Shown here piece after piece: positions 34,810 to 43,873 of a DNA stretch of 64,000 nucleotides (the stretch's first letter is position 1; every line of letters begins with the position of its first letter). The position numbers and the translations under genes were made by a program. A model generated the notes under the pieces. It was not told where the DNA came from and did no database searches. It was given only the letters and a program-made list of their open reading frames with translations. The DNA comes from Promethearchaeia archaeon (lineage in GTDB: Archaea > Asgardarchaeota > Lokiarchaeia > Sigyniarchaeales > SOKP01), in the NCBI GenBank assembly GCA_029856125.1, contig JAHQWJ010000014.1:62001-126000 (forward strand). The letters run 5' to 3'.

Positions 34810-37725
34810 CTAGAAAATTCCAAATTCACGGATTTTTTTTGTTAATTTTGGAATTTCTCCTTCGAATGAAGTTAATCGATTATTATATCTATCGTATATT
34901 TCTCTAAACGCTAAGCTTTCAGCTTGATTCAAATCTTTAACGAAAGTATAAGATAATTCAGATATCTCTGAGAAAATATCGTTAAATTTGCCAGTAATTT
35001 CTTTTAACTTCGGTTCTACCTTTTTTCTTTGCTTTCTTAGCATATTTCTCAATTTACCTCGAGGTATTCTTATATCTTCAATTAGTTTATCACATTTATC
35101 TAAAAATAGATATGTGTTCGCTCGATTCTCTTTCGGTAATTTAGTTTCAATGATCTCTGTGCGCCAAGTATTTATTCTTCCTCTCGCAAATGTGTCAAAG
35201 TTAAGCGAAATGGAATCAATGCCCTCCCTAACTAAAAACCTTAGAAATTCAGGATCATCGCTAGGAGCTTGACCGCAAATTCCAACTTTTCTTTTGCGTT
35301 CATGGGCAGTTTTAATCAGATGACTTACAGATCTTCGAATTGATTCGCTATTTGTATTATAGTCGTAATTGTTCATAAGTGGGATCATTTTCTCGTTGTC
35401 TCTACCTACACCATATGTTAATTGAGTAAGGTCATTGCTTCCAATACTGAATCCGTCGAAATATTCGCAGAATAGATCGGCGCATATTATATTCGACGGT
35501 ATCTCAGCCATCACATAGACTTTAAGACCTTCCTGACCTCTAACTAATCCTTCGTTTTCCATTATTTCAATAATCTTTTTAGCTTCTTCTGGACTTCTAC
35601 AAAATGGAAGCATTGGAATTATGTTAGCTAATCCCCATTCTCTCGCTTTTTTAATTGCTTTCAATTCTAAAATAAATGCTTCTTGGAATTCTTCGTGAAC
35701 ATAGCGTGAACACCCCCGGAAGCCAAGCATTGGATTATTTTCCTCTCCTTCGTATATCCATCCCCCAATGAGATTTGCGTATTCATTAGTTTTAAAATCT
35801 GAAAGACGAACTACGCATTCAGCTAACTCCCCATTTGGTAAAGTTTTCCAGACTCCGGCTGCAATAGTGGCAATTCCTTCCGCTAGTTTTTCCACATAAA
35901 ATTCTTCCTTGTCTTCGTAACCAGCTGTAATTTCCCTAATCACATCAAGTGTTTTTTTCAATTTCACGATTTCCTTATTAAATGGATCTTTATGATAGAG
36001 ATCGCTTTTCTTGATGTTTTCAATTTTTTTTCTGTGATCTAGTAAAACATCATACCTCATAACTAAAGAATCAAATTCAATTAAAGCATTAGGGTGTATC
36101 CGAATCTCGTCGTTTATAATAAATTCTAACCTAGCTAACCCCGTACCATCAGGATACTTACCTGACGAAAGAGCACCTTTGGGAATTCCTAAATTAACTA
36201 AAACTTGAGTTTTGGTAGAAGGAAGTTTTGCAAATTCGATGGAATCAAAATCGTATTCTACTTCTTTAAGCCATATTCGTGGTTCACCTTGGCTACAATC
36301 AATTGTAACGCTTTCAAGACCGTCTCGTTGTTTTTCTTTAATTTTTTGTATTATGCTCTCTGCTCCTACTATTGATGCGATATTTAACTCTCGAGATACT
36401 ATAGCTGCGTGACATGTTGGTCCACCTTTTTCTGTAATAACACCTCCTAGATTCTGCATATAGGAGGTCCAATCTGGGTTTGTTTCTTCCGTAACCAGTA
36501 TATCTCCCTCTTCTAATAAGTGAGCGTCATTAATAGATTCAATTACTTTAATTTTTCCATAACCAATTCTACGACCTATGGCAGTTCCATTATTTTCTAC
36601 TAAAAAGCCATCGTTAACGAGGTTCGTAGGATCTTCTAATAAATAAAATATTTCTTCAGTATCTCCTTTTTGTGAATGAACTGTTTCAGGTCTAGCTTGA
36701 ACAATATATATTTTGCCATCGTTGCCTAAAGCCCATTCGATATCCATACGTCGACCGTAATGCTTCCGAATTTTAATAGCGTACTCTGCTAAAACTTTAA
36801 CCTCATCCTCACTCAAACAAAACCGTTTTTGTCTTTCTTTTTCCACCGGTAGAGTTATAGTTCCCCCTTTTTCCGAGTCAAAAATCATCATCTGTTCTTT
36901 TTTTACCAAAATTCTACTTATAACCTTTAGCATTGGACCGTGTTTGAAAACGATGAATTCGTCACCTGCTTCGACACCTTGTACGATGAGTTCTCCTAAG
37001 CCCCATGTTCCCCTAATCACCACTACATTTGGATTTCCCGAATCTGGATCTTCAGTAAACATAACACCTGAGGATTTTACACCTTTTAACCCCCCAGCAA
37101 TCTCTTGCACACCTACACTTAATTTAACAGTAAAATGATCGAAACCAGCTCTTTCTCTGTACATCGTTGCCCGGGTTGTGAAAATTGAGGCCATGTCTTT
37201 AAGGATGTATTCTAAAATTTGATTTTCTCCCGAAATATTTAAGTGTGTATCTTGTTGACCAGCAAAAGAGGCGTCAGGTAAATCTTCAGCTGTTGCGGAG
37301 CTTCTAATTGCAAAAGTGCTTTCACTCCCGATTCGATCCACCAAGATGTGGTATGCTTCTACTATTTCGTCAGCTAAACTATCAGGTATTTTGGCTTGTT
37401 CGATGACATAACGGATGTCAGCGCAAAATTTATCAACCTTTTGAATTGATTTTATATCCTCTTTTTTAAGTTCCTCGGTAATTTTATCAATATCTCGTTT
37501 AATGTAATTTTTTAAAGTTATCTCTTCGTTTTTAATCCTAAAATAATTAGTCTCTAAAATGTAATCGTATGCACCTGCTGTAACAGCAAATCCTAATGGT
37601 ACGGGGATTCCAAAAGAAAGAAGTTCTCCTAAAGAGGCGTTCTTTCCTCCAACAATATCCACATCACTCGATCGAACATCATCGAAAAATTTGATGTAGC
37701 GAAAGCTTGGTTTTACTTCCTTCAT
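34810..37725 (-). CDS. ppsA: Phosphoenolpyruvate synthase with C-terminal coiled-coil extension
   Basis: A 971-residue protein. The N-terminal ATP-grasp domain starts VDIVGGKNASLGELL (about 17-31) and includes AIRSSATAEDLPDASFAGQQ. The phosphohistidine domain has GGPTCHAAIVSREL (about 430-443). The C-terminal TIM barrel ends with the catalytic Cys in GICGQAPS near residue 816. It converts pyruvate and ATP to PEP, AMP and Pi for gluconeogenesis. Usual PpsA proteins are about 760-820 residues. Here about 110 extra residues after the barrel are charged and helical (KLRNMLRKQRKKVEPKLKE and on), suggesting a coiled-coil oligomerisation or docking tail. Confidence 0.93.
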   Translation of the reverse strand: MKEVKPSFRYIKFFDDVRSSDVDIVGGKNASLGELLSFGIPVPLGFAVTAGAYDYILETNYFRIKNEEITLKNYIKRDIDKITEELKKEDIKSIQKVDKFCADIRYVIEQAKIPDSLADEIVEAYHILVDRIGSESTFAIRSSATAEDLPDASFAGQQDTHLNISGENQILEYILKDMASIFTTRATMYRERAGFDHFTVKLSVGVQEIAGGLKGVKSSGVMFTEDPDSGNPNVVVIRGTWGLGELIVQGVEAGDEFIVFKHGPMLKVISRILVKKEQMMIFDSEKGGTITLPVEKERQKRFCLSEDEVKVLAEYAIKIRKHYGRRMDIEWALGNDGKIYIVQARPETVHSQKGDTEEIFYLLEDPTNLVNDGFLVENNGTAIGRRIGYGKIKVIESINDAHLLEEGDILVTEETNPDWTSYMQNLGGVITEKGGPTCHAAIVSRELNIASIVGAESIIQKIKEKQRDGLESVTIDCSQGEPRIWLKEVEYDFDSIEFAKLPSTKTQVLVNLGIPKGALSSGKYPDGTGLARLEFIINDEIRIHPNALIEFDSLVMRYDVLLDHRKKIENIKKSDLYHKDPFNKEIVKLKKTLDVIREITAGYEDKEEFYVEKLAEGIATIAAGVWKTLPNGELAECVVRLSDFKTNEYANLIGGWIYEGEENNPMLGFRGCSRYVHEEFQEAFILELKAIKKAREWGLANIIPMLPFCRSPEEAKKIIEIMENEGLVRGQEGLKVYVMAEIPSNIICADLFCEYFDGFSIGSNDLTQLTYGVGRDNEKMIPLMNNYDYNTNSESIRRSVSHLIKTAHERKRKVGICGQAPSDDPEFLRFLVREGIDSISLNFDTFARGRINTWRTEIIETKLPKENRANTYLFLDKCDKLIEDIRIPRGKLRNMLRKQRKKVEPKLKEITGKFNDIFSEISELSYTFVKDLNQAESLAFREIYDRYNNRLTSFEGEIPKLTKKIREFGIF

Positions 37726-38007
37726 CGTATAATCACTAAAAATTTATTTTCTATTATTTTTCTATTACTTTTTTTTTAAGTTTTTGATGCTTAATAAAAT
37801 TGTCAATTATCAGATGCATATAATCCTCTCTTCCCATCCTTAAAAAGATTCCATACCAATCAAGTATTAATTTTAAAATATATTTTAGCAATTAGATATA
37901 ATTAGACACAATTGTAAAACTTATATATCACTATTTCTTGTTATTAATTACTTCGAAATTCGAAATTAAATTTACTAATGGAATTAATAATGAGGTGAAT
38001 GTGAAAA

Positions 38008-38331
38008 CTGCCGTATCTTTTTACAACATCTTCTTACCCGACCGATTTAAGAGATGAAGTAGTCGAAGCTTATTTTAAAATGTTAAAAGAAATGCCTTTT
38101 GATAGATCTCTCGGAAAAGAAACAATACAGGTAGCAGTTACAACAAATCCTAAGGGAGTAAAGTCGCTAAGTATTGCGAATGTAAAAGAGGATAAACTTA
38201 CGGAAGCCATATTATGGACTTATAGAAGGATGACCTATTTTCAGCTTATCAAGGGATTTGAGTATAAAATTCGAGTGTGGACTAGTATAGTAGAAGCCTT
38301 AGAAAGCATCAATCGAAAGTTACCAGAGTAA
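38008..38331 (+). CDS. Conserved small archaeal protein, apparent CTG start
   Basis: The first ATG in frame (38080) would cut away a clearly coding N-terminus. The frame is open back to 38005 and reads LPYLFTTSSYPTDLRDEVVE before that ATG. A perfect GAGGTGA (37992-37998) lies 9 bases before CTG 38008. I recall small Asgard proteins of about 105 residues that begin MPxxxxxxSYP and share the later DxSLG and EAxxxI...LPE pattern, so Met would fall on CTG. An ATG at 37999 is in frame but touches the Shine-Dalgarno and is followed at once by TGA. The 107-residue product has an unknown function. Confidence 0.65.
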   Translation: MPYLFTTSSYPTDLRDEVVEAYFKMLKEMPFDRSLGKETIQVAVTTNPKGVKSLSIANVKEDKLTEAILWTYRRMTYFQLIKGFEYKIRVWTSIVEALESINRKLPE

Positions 38332-38339
38332 TAAAATAA

Positions 38340-38364
38340 TTTTTTTTTCTTTTTATTCTATTTT
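38340..38364 (+). terminator. T-rich tract after the CTG-start gene
   Basis: A run of T residues starting about 9 bases after the stop codon, between convergent genes. This is an oligo-T type archaeal terminator candidate. Confidence 0.4.
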
Positions 38365-38379
38365 AATAAAATTTGTGTT

Positions 38380-38904
38380 TTACTTCAAATTTAATTCCTT
38401 ATTGAAGACTTCATAGTCAGAGTTGGTATATAAACAAAAAATAACTTCCTTTATTTGAGATTCTCTAGCTAAGTATTTTTTTGCTGTGAAGATCATTATC
38501 TTTGCACATCTGTCGATGGGATATCCAAAAATTCCCGTTGATATCGCTGGAAACGCAATGGTCTTCAGTTCGTGTTCGTCCATCAATCTGAGGCTATTTA
38601 AAACAGCGTTGGTTAGTTTAGAATCTTCATCGCCTTCACCCATACGAGGTCCAACAGCATGAATAACATGTTTAGCTTTTAAATTCCCTCCTGTTGTAAT
38701 AGCAGCACCGCCAACGAAAGTCCCTCCAATTTCATTGCATTCTTCTTGAATTTTTGGACCTCCTTTTCGTCTAATCGCACCCGCTACTCCTCCACCGAGG
38801 ATTAATTGAACATTCGCGGCGTTGACTATAACATCGGTGTCTAAGTCTGTTATATCTCCTTGGACTATTTTGATTAAACAATTTTTAACAGATATAGTAT
38901 CCAT
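38380..38904 (-). CDS. Macro-domain ADP-ribose-binding/hydrolase protein
   Basis: A 174-residue stand-alone macro domain: VIVNAANVQLILGGGVAGAI (about 25-44), HVIHAVGPRMGEG (about 79-91) and AFPAISTGIFGYPIDRCA (about 116-133) are the ADP-ribose-binding loops. Such proteins remove ADP-ribose from proteins or hydrolyse O-acetyl-ADP-ribose. The catalytic Asn and Gly-rich loop are present. Monocistronic or cotranscribed with the YkgJ-like gene 58 bases upstream on the same strand. Confidence 0.93.
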   Translation of the reverse strand: MDTISVKNCLIKIVQGDITDLDTDVIVNAANVQLILGGGVAGAIRRKGGPKIQEECNEIGGTFVGGAAITTGGNLKAKHVIHAVGPRMGEGDEDSKLTNAVLNSLRLMDEHELKTIAFPAISTGIFGYPIDRCAKIMIFTAKKYLARESQIKEVIFCLYTNSDYEVFNKELNLK

Positions 38905-38962
38905 TTTATTCGATATGTATTATTTAATTCCGAAAATAAAATATAATAATAAAAAAAGAAAA

Positions 38963-39703
38963 TTATTCTGGTTGAGGTTCTTGCCCTTTCTTTAAAATCT
39001 CGTCAAGTTGAGAGCGATCTTCATCGCTCATTTTCGACATCGCTTCCATGTTTTGCTTCATTAGATCCATCATTACTTTCTGAGAAATTAATTGAGTTAA
39101 AACAGGTAAGGCAATTCTCATGCGAGTTAGTTCGTAAAACATTTGTTTTGCTGTATTTCTCATGTCCTTTAAGTCTTCTTTAGTCATCCCTTCTTCGCCT
39201 ACTCCCGGGCAATCTACGTCGACAACAGTGTAATTTTTTCCATCAAATTCTAATGGATAAGTTCTGCAACTCAGAGGGCGGTTATCATATACTAGACATT
39301 CTTTGTTCTCTTTGTTATAGAGGGGACACTTGACATCTAGTAGCTCTTCAATTGGTATTCCACCAAATGGATCCCGTGGTTTTTCTTCGTCACCTTCTTT
39401 TGGAGGCGGTGGTAAGGGTTTTAAGATCAAATCAATTCCTCCATTTGGTTTATTATATACATCTAAATATGGTAAAAAATTAGCAACTACACCATTTTTG
39501 GCCCATAATTCAAGATCCCAAAAGGTTATAGGTATTGGTCCACGAGATAGACAACATTTATCGGTTCGAGTACACCTAAATGTAAATTTTGCTTTTGGTT
39601 CTTCAGCATCGGTCTTGATCTCAACTTCCTCTTGTTCTTCCTCTTTTTTCTGGTCTTCTTCTTTTACTTCCGGTTTTTCATCATTTTTATTATTTTCAAC
39701 CAT
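38963..39703 (-). CDS. YkgJ-type CxxxCxxCC cysteine-cluster protein with acidic N-terminus
   Basis: A 246-residue protein. A highly charged Glu/Lys N-terminal tail (1-35) precedes a YkgJ-family metal-binding domain: CTRTDKCC (about 44-51), then CPLYNKENKECLVYDNRPLSCRTYPL. The C-terminal helix is rich in M, D and E. The family is thought to bind zinc or Fe-S and its function is unknown. A shorter relative lies at 58091. Confidence 0.85.
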   Translation of the reverse strand: MVENNKNDEKPEVKEEDQKKEEEQEEVEIKTDAEEPKAKFTFRCTRTDKCCLSRGPIPITFWDLELWAKNGVVANFLPYLDVYNKPNGGIDLILKPLPPPPKEGDEEKPRDPFGGIPIEELLDVKCPLYNKENKECLVYDNRPLSCRTYPLEFDGKNYTVVDVDCPGVGEEGMTKEDLKDMRNTAKQMFYELTRMRIALPVLTQLISQKVMMDLMKQNMEAMSKMSDEDRSQLDEILKKGQEPQPE

Positions 39704-39847
39704 AATTCAACACTAACAAAAGTTTGATAAATTAATTGCTTTTCGATCTAAAGAATTAACCATTGAAAAAAAATTTTCTTTTTTGTTTCATTTAATGGTT
39801 CAATAAAAATATATTAAAGAATCGTTTTCCTACTTATCTTAATATAA

Positions 39848-40063
39848 TCCTCTATTTTTTACCTTTACAAAGGAAACCCTGTAAAATATAGTAAAGGGAT
39901 GCTACCTCAAACTGACAATCTCCTTGAGAGAGCAATTAATATTAGTGTTGGGGTGTCTGATGCAGGATTAGGCTCAGCATTTGGTGTTAGAATCAATAGT
40001 TCTAAAGAAGAAATTGAAACTACCGAACAAACTCTCTTAAAATTGATTCGGGAATGTATTTAA
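39848..40063 (+). pseudogene. 3' remnant of a DegT/DnrJ/EryC1-family aminotransferase gene
   Basis: The frame opens only after a TAA at 39845 and reads YKGNPVKYSKGMLPQTDNLL, then ERAINISVGVSDAGLGSAFG and SSKEEIE to TAA 40061-40063. This resembles the extreme C-terminus of DegT/DnrJ-type sugar or PLP aminotransferases (LPQTD ... VNISIGVxDxGLGSAFGI ... SSxEEIE). All catalytic parts are missing and the preceding 130 bases are non-coding. A 54-residue protein from ATG 39899 is formally possible, but a decayed gene is more likely. Confidence 0.55.
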
Positions 40064-40230
40064 TTATAAAAAATTCAATCTCCTTTTCAATTCATTCTAA
40101 TTACCTATTTAAAGGAAGTCTGAAATGAAATAAACAAATAATTATAAATATCATTAATTTTTACATTTTTTATTACGTATACTATGAACTTATTCTAGAT
40201 TCAAATTATCAGTATTAGGACAATATTACT

Positions 40231-41292
40231 ATGAAAACCTTGATCACCAATAAATATCTAATGTGGCTGATTTTATCCATTTTACTTATTATTAGCTTTT
40301 TTCTTGTCATGTTTTTATTTATTTCGACTTTAGAAGTGACCATCATTATCCTTGTAGCGTTGATTGTCTTTTTTTGCATTCAAGTTCTTCTACTTTTAAA
40401 TTTTGTTGGCAATAGATTAGAAAATCGATTGAAGATTGGAATGCTCATTACGCACTCCTTGAATTTATTATTTGCTATTGTTATTGGTTTTTCTATTACG
40501 GTAATGGAATCTGATTTCAAAAATAATTTTGGGATAGTTATGATTCCTTTACTTCTACTGTTTAGTCTCGTTATAACTGATAAATATGATAGAGATACAA
40601 AGGATCTTAACAATGTGCAAGAGGAGAAGTCAATAGAAAAATCAACCAGACCAGTTATAGAATTTGAAAACAAAAAGTACGTCTTTTCTTTGAATTCTTT
40701 AATATTATTAGGAGTTGGCACGCCTCTTTTAGCAGTAGCTATTTATTTTTTCTTTGATGTTGAAGCTCAATTTTGGCTCCATGAGGTCGTTGTGAAACAA
40801 ACGGTATATTTCCTTAATTTATTTTTTGATATGGATGTATCTACGAGCTACGTACCAAGTGGAAAATATCATTGGAGTTTTAATTTTGTTGGGAATATTG
40901 ATGGAGCCCCGTTGGGTAGTATATTTTTTGAGACTTTTTGTACAGGCATTCAAGCGATTTGTGTATTCGCAGGTATAATCATATGCACTCCTCACTCCCA
41001 AGATAAACAAACCAACAAAGACATAATTTGGAGAAAAACTAAAGCACTAATTGTATCATCAATTATTTTCTATGTAGTTAATGTCATTCGAATGTTGATT
41101 CAAATTGAACTATATTATCTTGGATACCCTTGGGATAGCATCCACGTTTCGATCAGCGCAGCAAGTTCTTTCATAGCAGCTATTATTATTCTCCTGCTTC
41201 ATAAATGGATACCCGAATTCATTATTAGCATCATATATACAGGCACTTTAATTAGCAAAAAACTTAAACACGTGAGAAAGCCCAAAGAATAG
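40231..41292 (+). CDS. Archaeosortase/exosortase family membrane protease-transpeptidase
   Basis: A 353-residue protein with about eight membrane segments. The last half carries the exosortase/archaeosortase triad: catalytic Cys in FFETFCTGIQAI (about residue 240), Arg in NVIRMLIQI (about 288) and His in SIHVSISAASSFIAAI (about 306). The family cleaves C-terminal sorting signals of surface proteins and attaches them to lipid. The N-terminal 110 residues are an extra hydrophobic region. Candidate substrates in the window are surface proteins with C-terminal hydrophobic helices and basic ends (14625, 52093), though no obvious shared tripartite signal is seen. Confidence 0.85.
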   Translation: MKTLITNKYLMWLILSILLIISFFLVMFLFISTLEVTIIILVALIVFFCIQVLLLLNFVGNRLENRLKIGMLITHSLNLLFAIVIGFSITVMESDFKNNFGIVMIPLLLLFSLVITDKYDRDTKDLNNVQEEKSIEKSTRPVIEFENKKYVFSLNSLILLGVGTPLLAVAIYFFFDVEAQFWLHEVVVKQTVYFLNLFFDMDVSTSYVPSGKYHWSFNFVGNIDGAPLGSIFFETFCTGIQAICVFAGIIICTPHSQDKQTNKDIIWRKTKALIVSSIIFYVVNVIRMLIQIELYYLGYPWDSIHVSISAASSFIAAIIILLLHKWIPEFIISIIYTGTLISKKLKHVRKPKE

Positions 41293-41355
41293 TAATAAAA
41301 TTTTTAAACATACCAATTGTTCAATTCTTAAATAACTAAAAAGTTAGAGATCATT

Positions 41356-42258
41356 ATGCTTAATTTTGAGAAAGAACAAACAGTAGCCAAAATCGATAAT
41401 GTATCCGTCGGAGGTCAACCCGGTGAGAATCCAGTTGTAATGGTTGCCACCGTTTTTTACACTAACCACGCCGCCTTACTCGATGAGAAAACCGGAAAAA
41501 TAGATAAAAAACTCGTCGAACAAGAATTAAACGAATACTCAGAAATTGTTGAAGAAACTGGAATGCAAGGAATAATAGACGTGGTTGGAGGGTATCCCGA
41601 GGCATTGCTAAAAGAGTGCGAATTTATTGCTGACATTGTAGATTATCCGTTTTTAGTTGATGGGTTAAACGATAGTTCCCGAATTCCCGCAATGGAGGGT
41701 TTAAAAGACATAGGATTGTTGGATAGAGCCATCCTAAACAGTATTGATGAGGCCACCAGCGAAGAAAGTTTAATAAAGTTAAAAGAAATTGGTGTGAAAC
41801 ATGCCGTGTTGTTAACTTTCGGAAATAGGTATATTTTTCCTCAGAAAAAAATCGATTTTTTAAAAAATACATTAATTAAAAAAGCTCAAAGCGCTAATAT
41901 AGAAAATTTACTAGTTGACACTGCAGTTTTAGATTTACCATCAATTGGAATAAATGTTGAGACAACAAGGTTAGTAAAATCAGAGCTGGGGTTACCCACC
42001 GGATTCGCACCTGCCAACGCAATTTATGGTTGGAATTTTGTTAAAAAATACGGTGACAAAGCGAGATGTGGTGGCATTGCTTCTTTGATGGCTTACTGTG
42101 TCAATGCAGGGAGTGATTTTGTGTTATTTGGCCCAGTTAAATTTGCAAAATGTATTATTCCCTCGATATCCCTGATTTCTGGTATTAATTCTTATTATCG
42201 AAAGCGGGTTTTAAGAAAAGAAATATCCGACCGGACTCCGTTAAAGCACATCTTTTAA
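41356..42258 (+). CDS. mtrH: MtrH-family tetrahydromethanopterin methyltransferase subunit
   Basis: A 300-residue TIM-barrel protein. It begins FEKEQTVAKIDNVSVGGQPG and has MVATVFYTNHAALLDEKTGKIDK, IDVVGGYPEAL, FLVDGLNDSSRI and GLPTGFAPANAIYGW, all characteristic of MtrH, the subunit that handles the N5-methyl-tetrahydropterin. No other mtr subunits are nearby. Stand-alone MtrH-like proteins in non-methanogens pair with corrinoid methyltransferases to move methyl groups to tetrahydropterin. That role, feeding a Wood-Ljungdahl-type pathway, is inferred. Confidence 0.9.
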   Translation: MLNFEKEQTVAKIDNVSVGGQPGENPVVMVATVFYTNHAALLDEKTGKIDKKLVEQELNEYSEIVEETGMQGIIDVVGGYPEALLKECEFIADIVDYPFLVDGLNDSSRIPAMEGLKDIGLLDRAILNSIDEATSEESLIKLKEIGVKHAVLLTFGNRYIFPQKKIDFLKNTLIKKAQSANIENLLVDTAVLDLPSIGINVETTRLVKSELGLPTGFAPANAIYGWNFVKKYGDKARCGGIASLMAYCVNAGSDFVLFGPVKFAKCIIPSISLISGINSYYRKRVLRKEISDRTPLKHIF

Positions 42259-42276
42259 AGTATTTCTTCTAAGATA

Positions 42277-43794
42277 TTAAGAAATGTACCTTAATAATAA
42301 ATCTTGCGTGCGATTAAGAAAATCTTGGAGATTTTGGTTTATGATATCTTTTTTACTCTCGTCACCAATTAAAAAGAGGATATATAACTCATAATTTACG
42401 ATTTCTACTCGCTTTAACAAGATTACAGAGTCTGAAACTCTAAAGATTGCTTCTTCTTTCGCAGATGTTTTAAATTTGTAAAAAATCTTGAATAATGTAG
42501 TAAATTGAGGGGCAACGACCTCAAATACATTTAGTAATTCTTCAGATTTTTCCATTTGAGTAATTTTCATTGCTTCGGGGGTGAAGTGCTCTGCTAATAC
42601 TAAACCGTCGCTACTCAGAAGAAGTATTAATGATGAGCTTGTGAGCGACGAAAACTCGCTAAGATTTTGCTCAATCAGATTTCTATTCGGGCTCAATTTT
42701 GCAATACCAGATGAAAAAGCTCTCAAAATTGAAAAGATTTTGAACATACTCGTTACATAAATTTCAGGTTTTATGTTAGAAGATAAATTTATTAATTTTT
42801 TCTTAAGGTTTTTAATATTAGATTGGATTTTAACAGAGTCGATAATGTCGGGATCTCCTTTCGAAAATATATAAATTATTGGCGTTTTCTGTTCCAAATC
42901 CTGCAAGGCCTTTCTAATATTCTTAAGATATTCAATACTTTCGCTGAACCTCTCTTCATCTCTTATATCGATAAAATAAAAGAGCAAATCCGCTTCAAAT
43001 AGATAAATTTGGGCTTTATTAAGGTTAAGGTATCTTTCATGATATTTTTTTTGTCCACCTAAGTCCCACAAAAAGATGGTTGTTCCGAGAGCTTCTATCG
43101 AGCTTACAACTGCTCCCAATGTGGGTTTTAATCCTATTAATTTAGAGAATTTTCTATCAACAGATAATATAAAACTTGTTTTTCCACTATTATCAAGACC
43201 TGAAAGAATAATTTTCATTTTTCTTTGTGTTGTTATTGGTGTTGAGGGAGTTTGTTCGATGTTAATAATTTTTTGTAAGAGTTTTTTAAAATCTCTAACA
43301 ACCTGTTCTTGAGGTAATAGCTCATCAGTAATCTTTTTATCAAATTCAGAAAAAAAATCTGTAATTATATTTTTTAACCTGTTTATGTTATTGTATAAAA
43401 AGCTCCTTTTTTTTTCATCAATTAATATACAAAAGGCACTTGCCAATGGTATTTCTGAAAATTTAGCGTCAATAAAATGAAAATAACTAAGAGAAGTTAA
43501 ATGGAAATCTGGAAATGGCATGATTCCAAAATGTTGGTACTTCATCAATACTTCATGCTCTTGTTTAAATATATTTCCATTCCCTAATAGTAAAGTGATG
43601 TTTTTAATCGCAATCTGAGTGTAATCTCTTGAAGTAATTCCAAGTTTACTTTCCTCTCCTTTTTCTGAATTTGCTTTTTTCAGTTGGTCCTCATCAATAG
43701 GATCTGGAAACATATAAATAGGTTGAGGACCGAATTTATCGAAGGCAGAGAATAATAAACCTTTGATTACAGACGATTCAATTAATTTATCCAT
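42277..43794 (-). CDS. Longin-Rag/Gtr-like GTPase-roadblock fusion protein
   Basis: A 505-residue protein in three parts. Residues 1 to about 150 are a longin-like module (SSVIKGLLFSAFDKFGPQP, then ITLLLGNG, IMPFPDF). Residues 193-360 form an Arf/Rag-type G domain with GLDNSGKTS (199-207), the switch-I Thr in PTLGA, WDLGGQKKY (243-251) and SKGD (311-314) in place of NKxD. Residues about 370-505 resemble the C-terminal roadblock domain of Rag/Gtr GTPases (SPNRNLIEQNLSEF, then LILLLSSDGLVLAEH). The G4 change loosens guanine specificity on paper. Function inferred: signalling GTPase with built-in dimerisation and regulatory domains. Confidence 0.87.
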   Translation of the reverse strand: MDKLIESSVIKGLLFSAFDKFGPQPIYMFPDPIDEDQLKKANSEKGEESKLGITSRDYTQIAIKNITLLLGNGNIFKQEHEVLMKYQHFGIMPFPDFHLTSLSYFHFIDAKFSEIPLASAFCILIDEKKRSFLYNNINRLKNIITDFFSEFDKKITDELLPQEQVVRDFKKLLQKIINIEQTPSTPITTQRKMKIILSGLDNSGKTSFILSVDRKFSKLIGLKPTLGAVVSSIEALGTTIFLWDLGGQKKYHERYLNLNKAQIYLFEADLLFYFIDIRDEERFSESIEYLKNIRKALQDLEQKTPIIYIFSKGDPDIIDSVKIQSNIKNLKKKLINLSSNIKPEIYVTSMFKIFSILRAFSSGIAKLSPNRNLIEQNLSEFSSLTSSSLILLLSSDGLVLAEHFTPEAMKITQMEKSEELLNVFEVVAPQFTTLFKIFYKFKTSAKEEAIFRVSDSVILLKRVEIVNYELYILFLIGDESKKDIINQNLQDFLNRTQDLLLRYIS

Positions 43795-43873
43795 TAGTCG
43801 GAGTTTCTTGTATTATTTTCTAATAATAAATGGTAGGAAATTTAATTATATATAGCTTTATTCTCTAATATTA

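Noticed and set aside
37999..38007. ATG-TGA as Met-Sec start of the 38008 gene
   Set aside because: The ATG directly abuts the Shine-Dalgarno, there is no SECIS-like structure downstream, and Sec at position 2 has no family support. CTG with ideal spacing is simpler.
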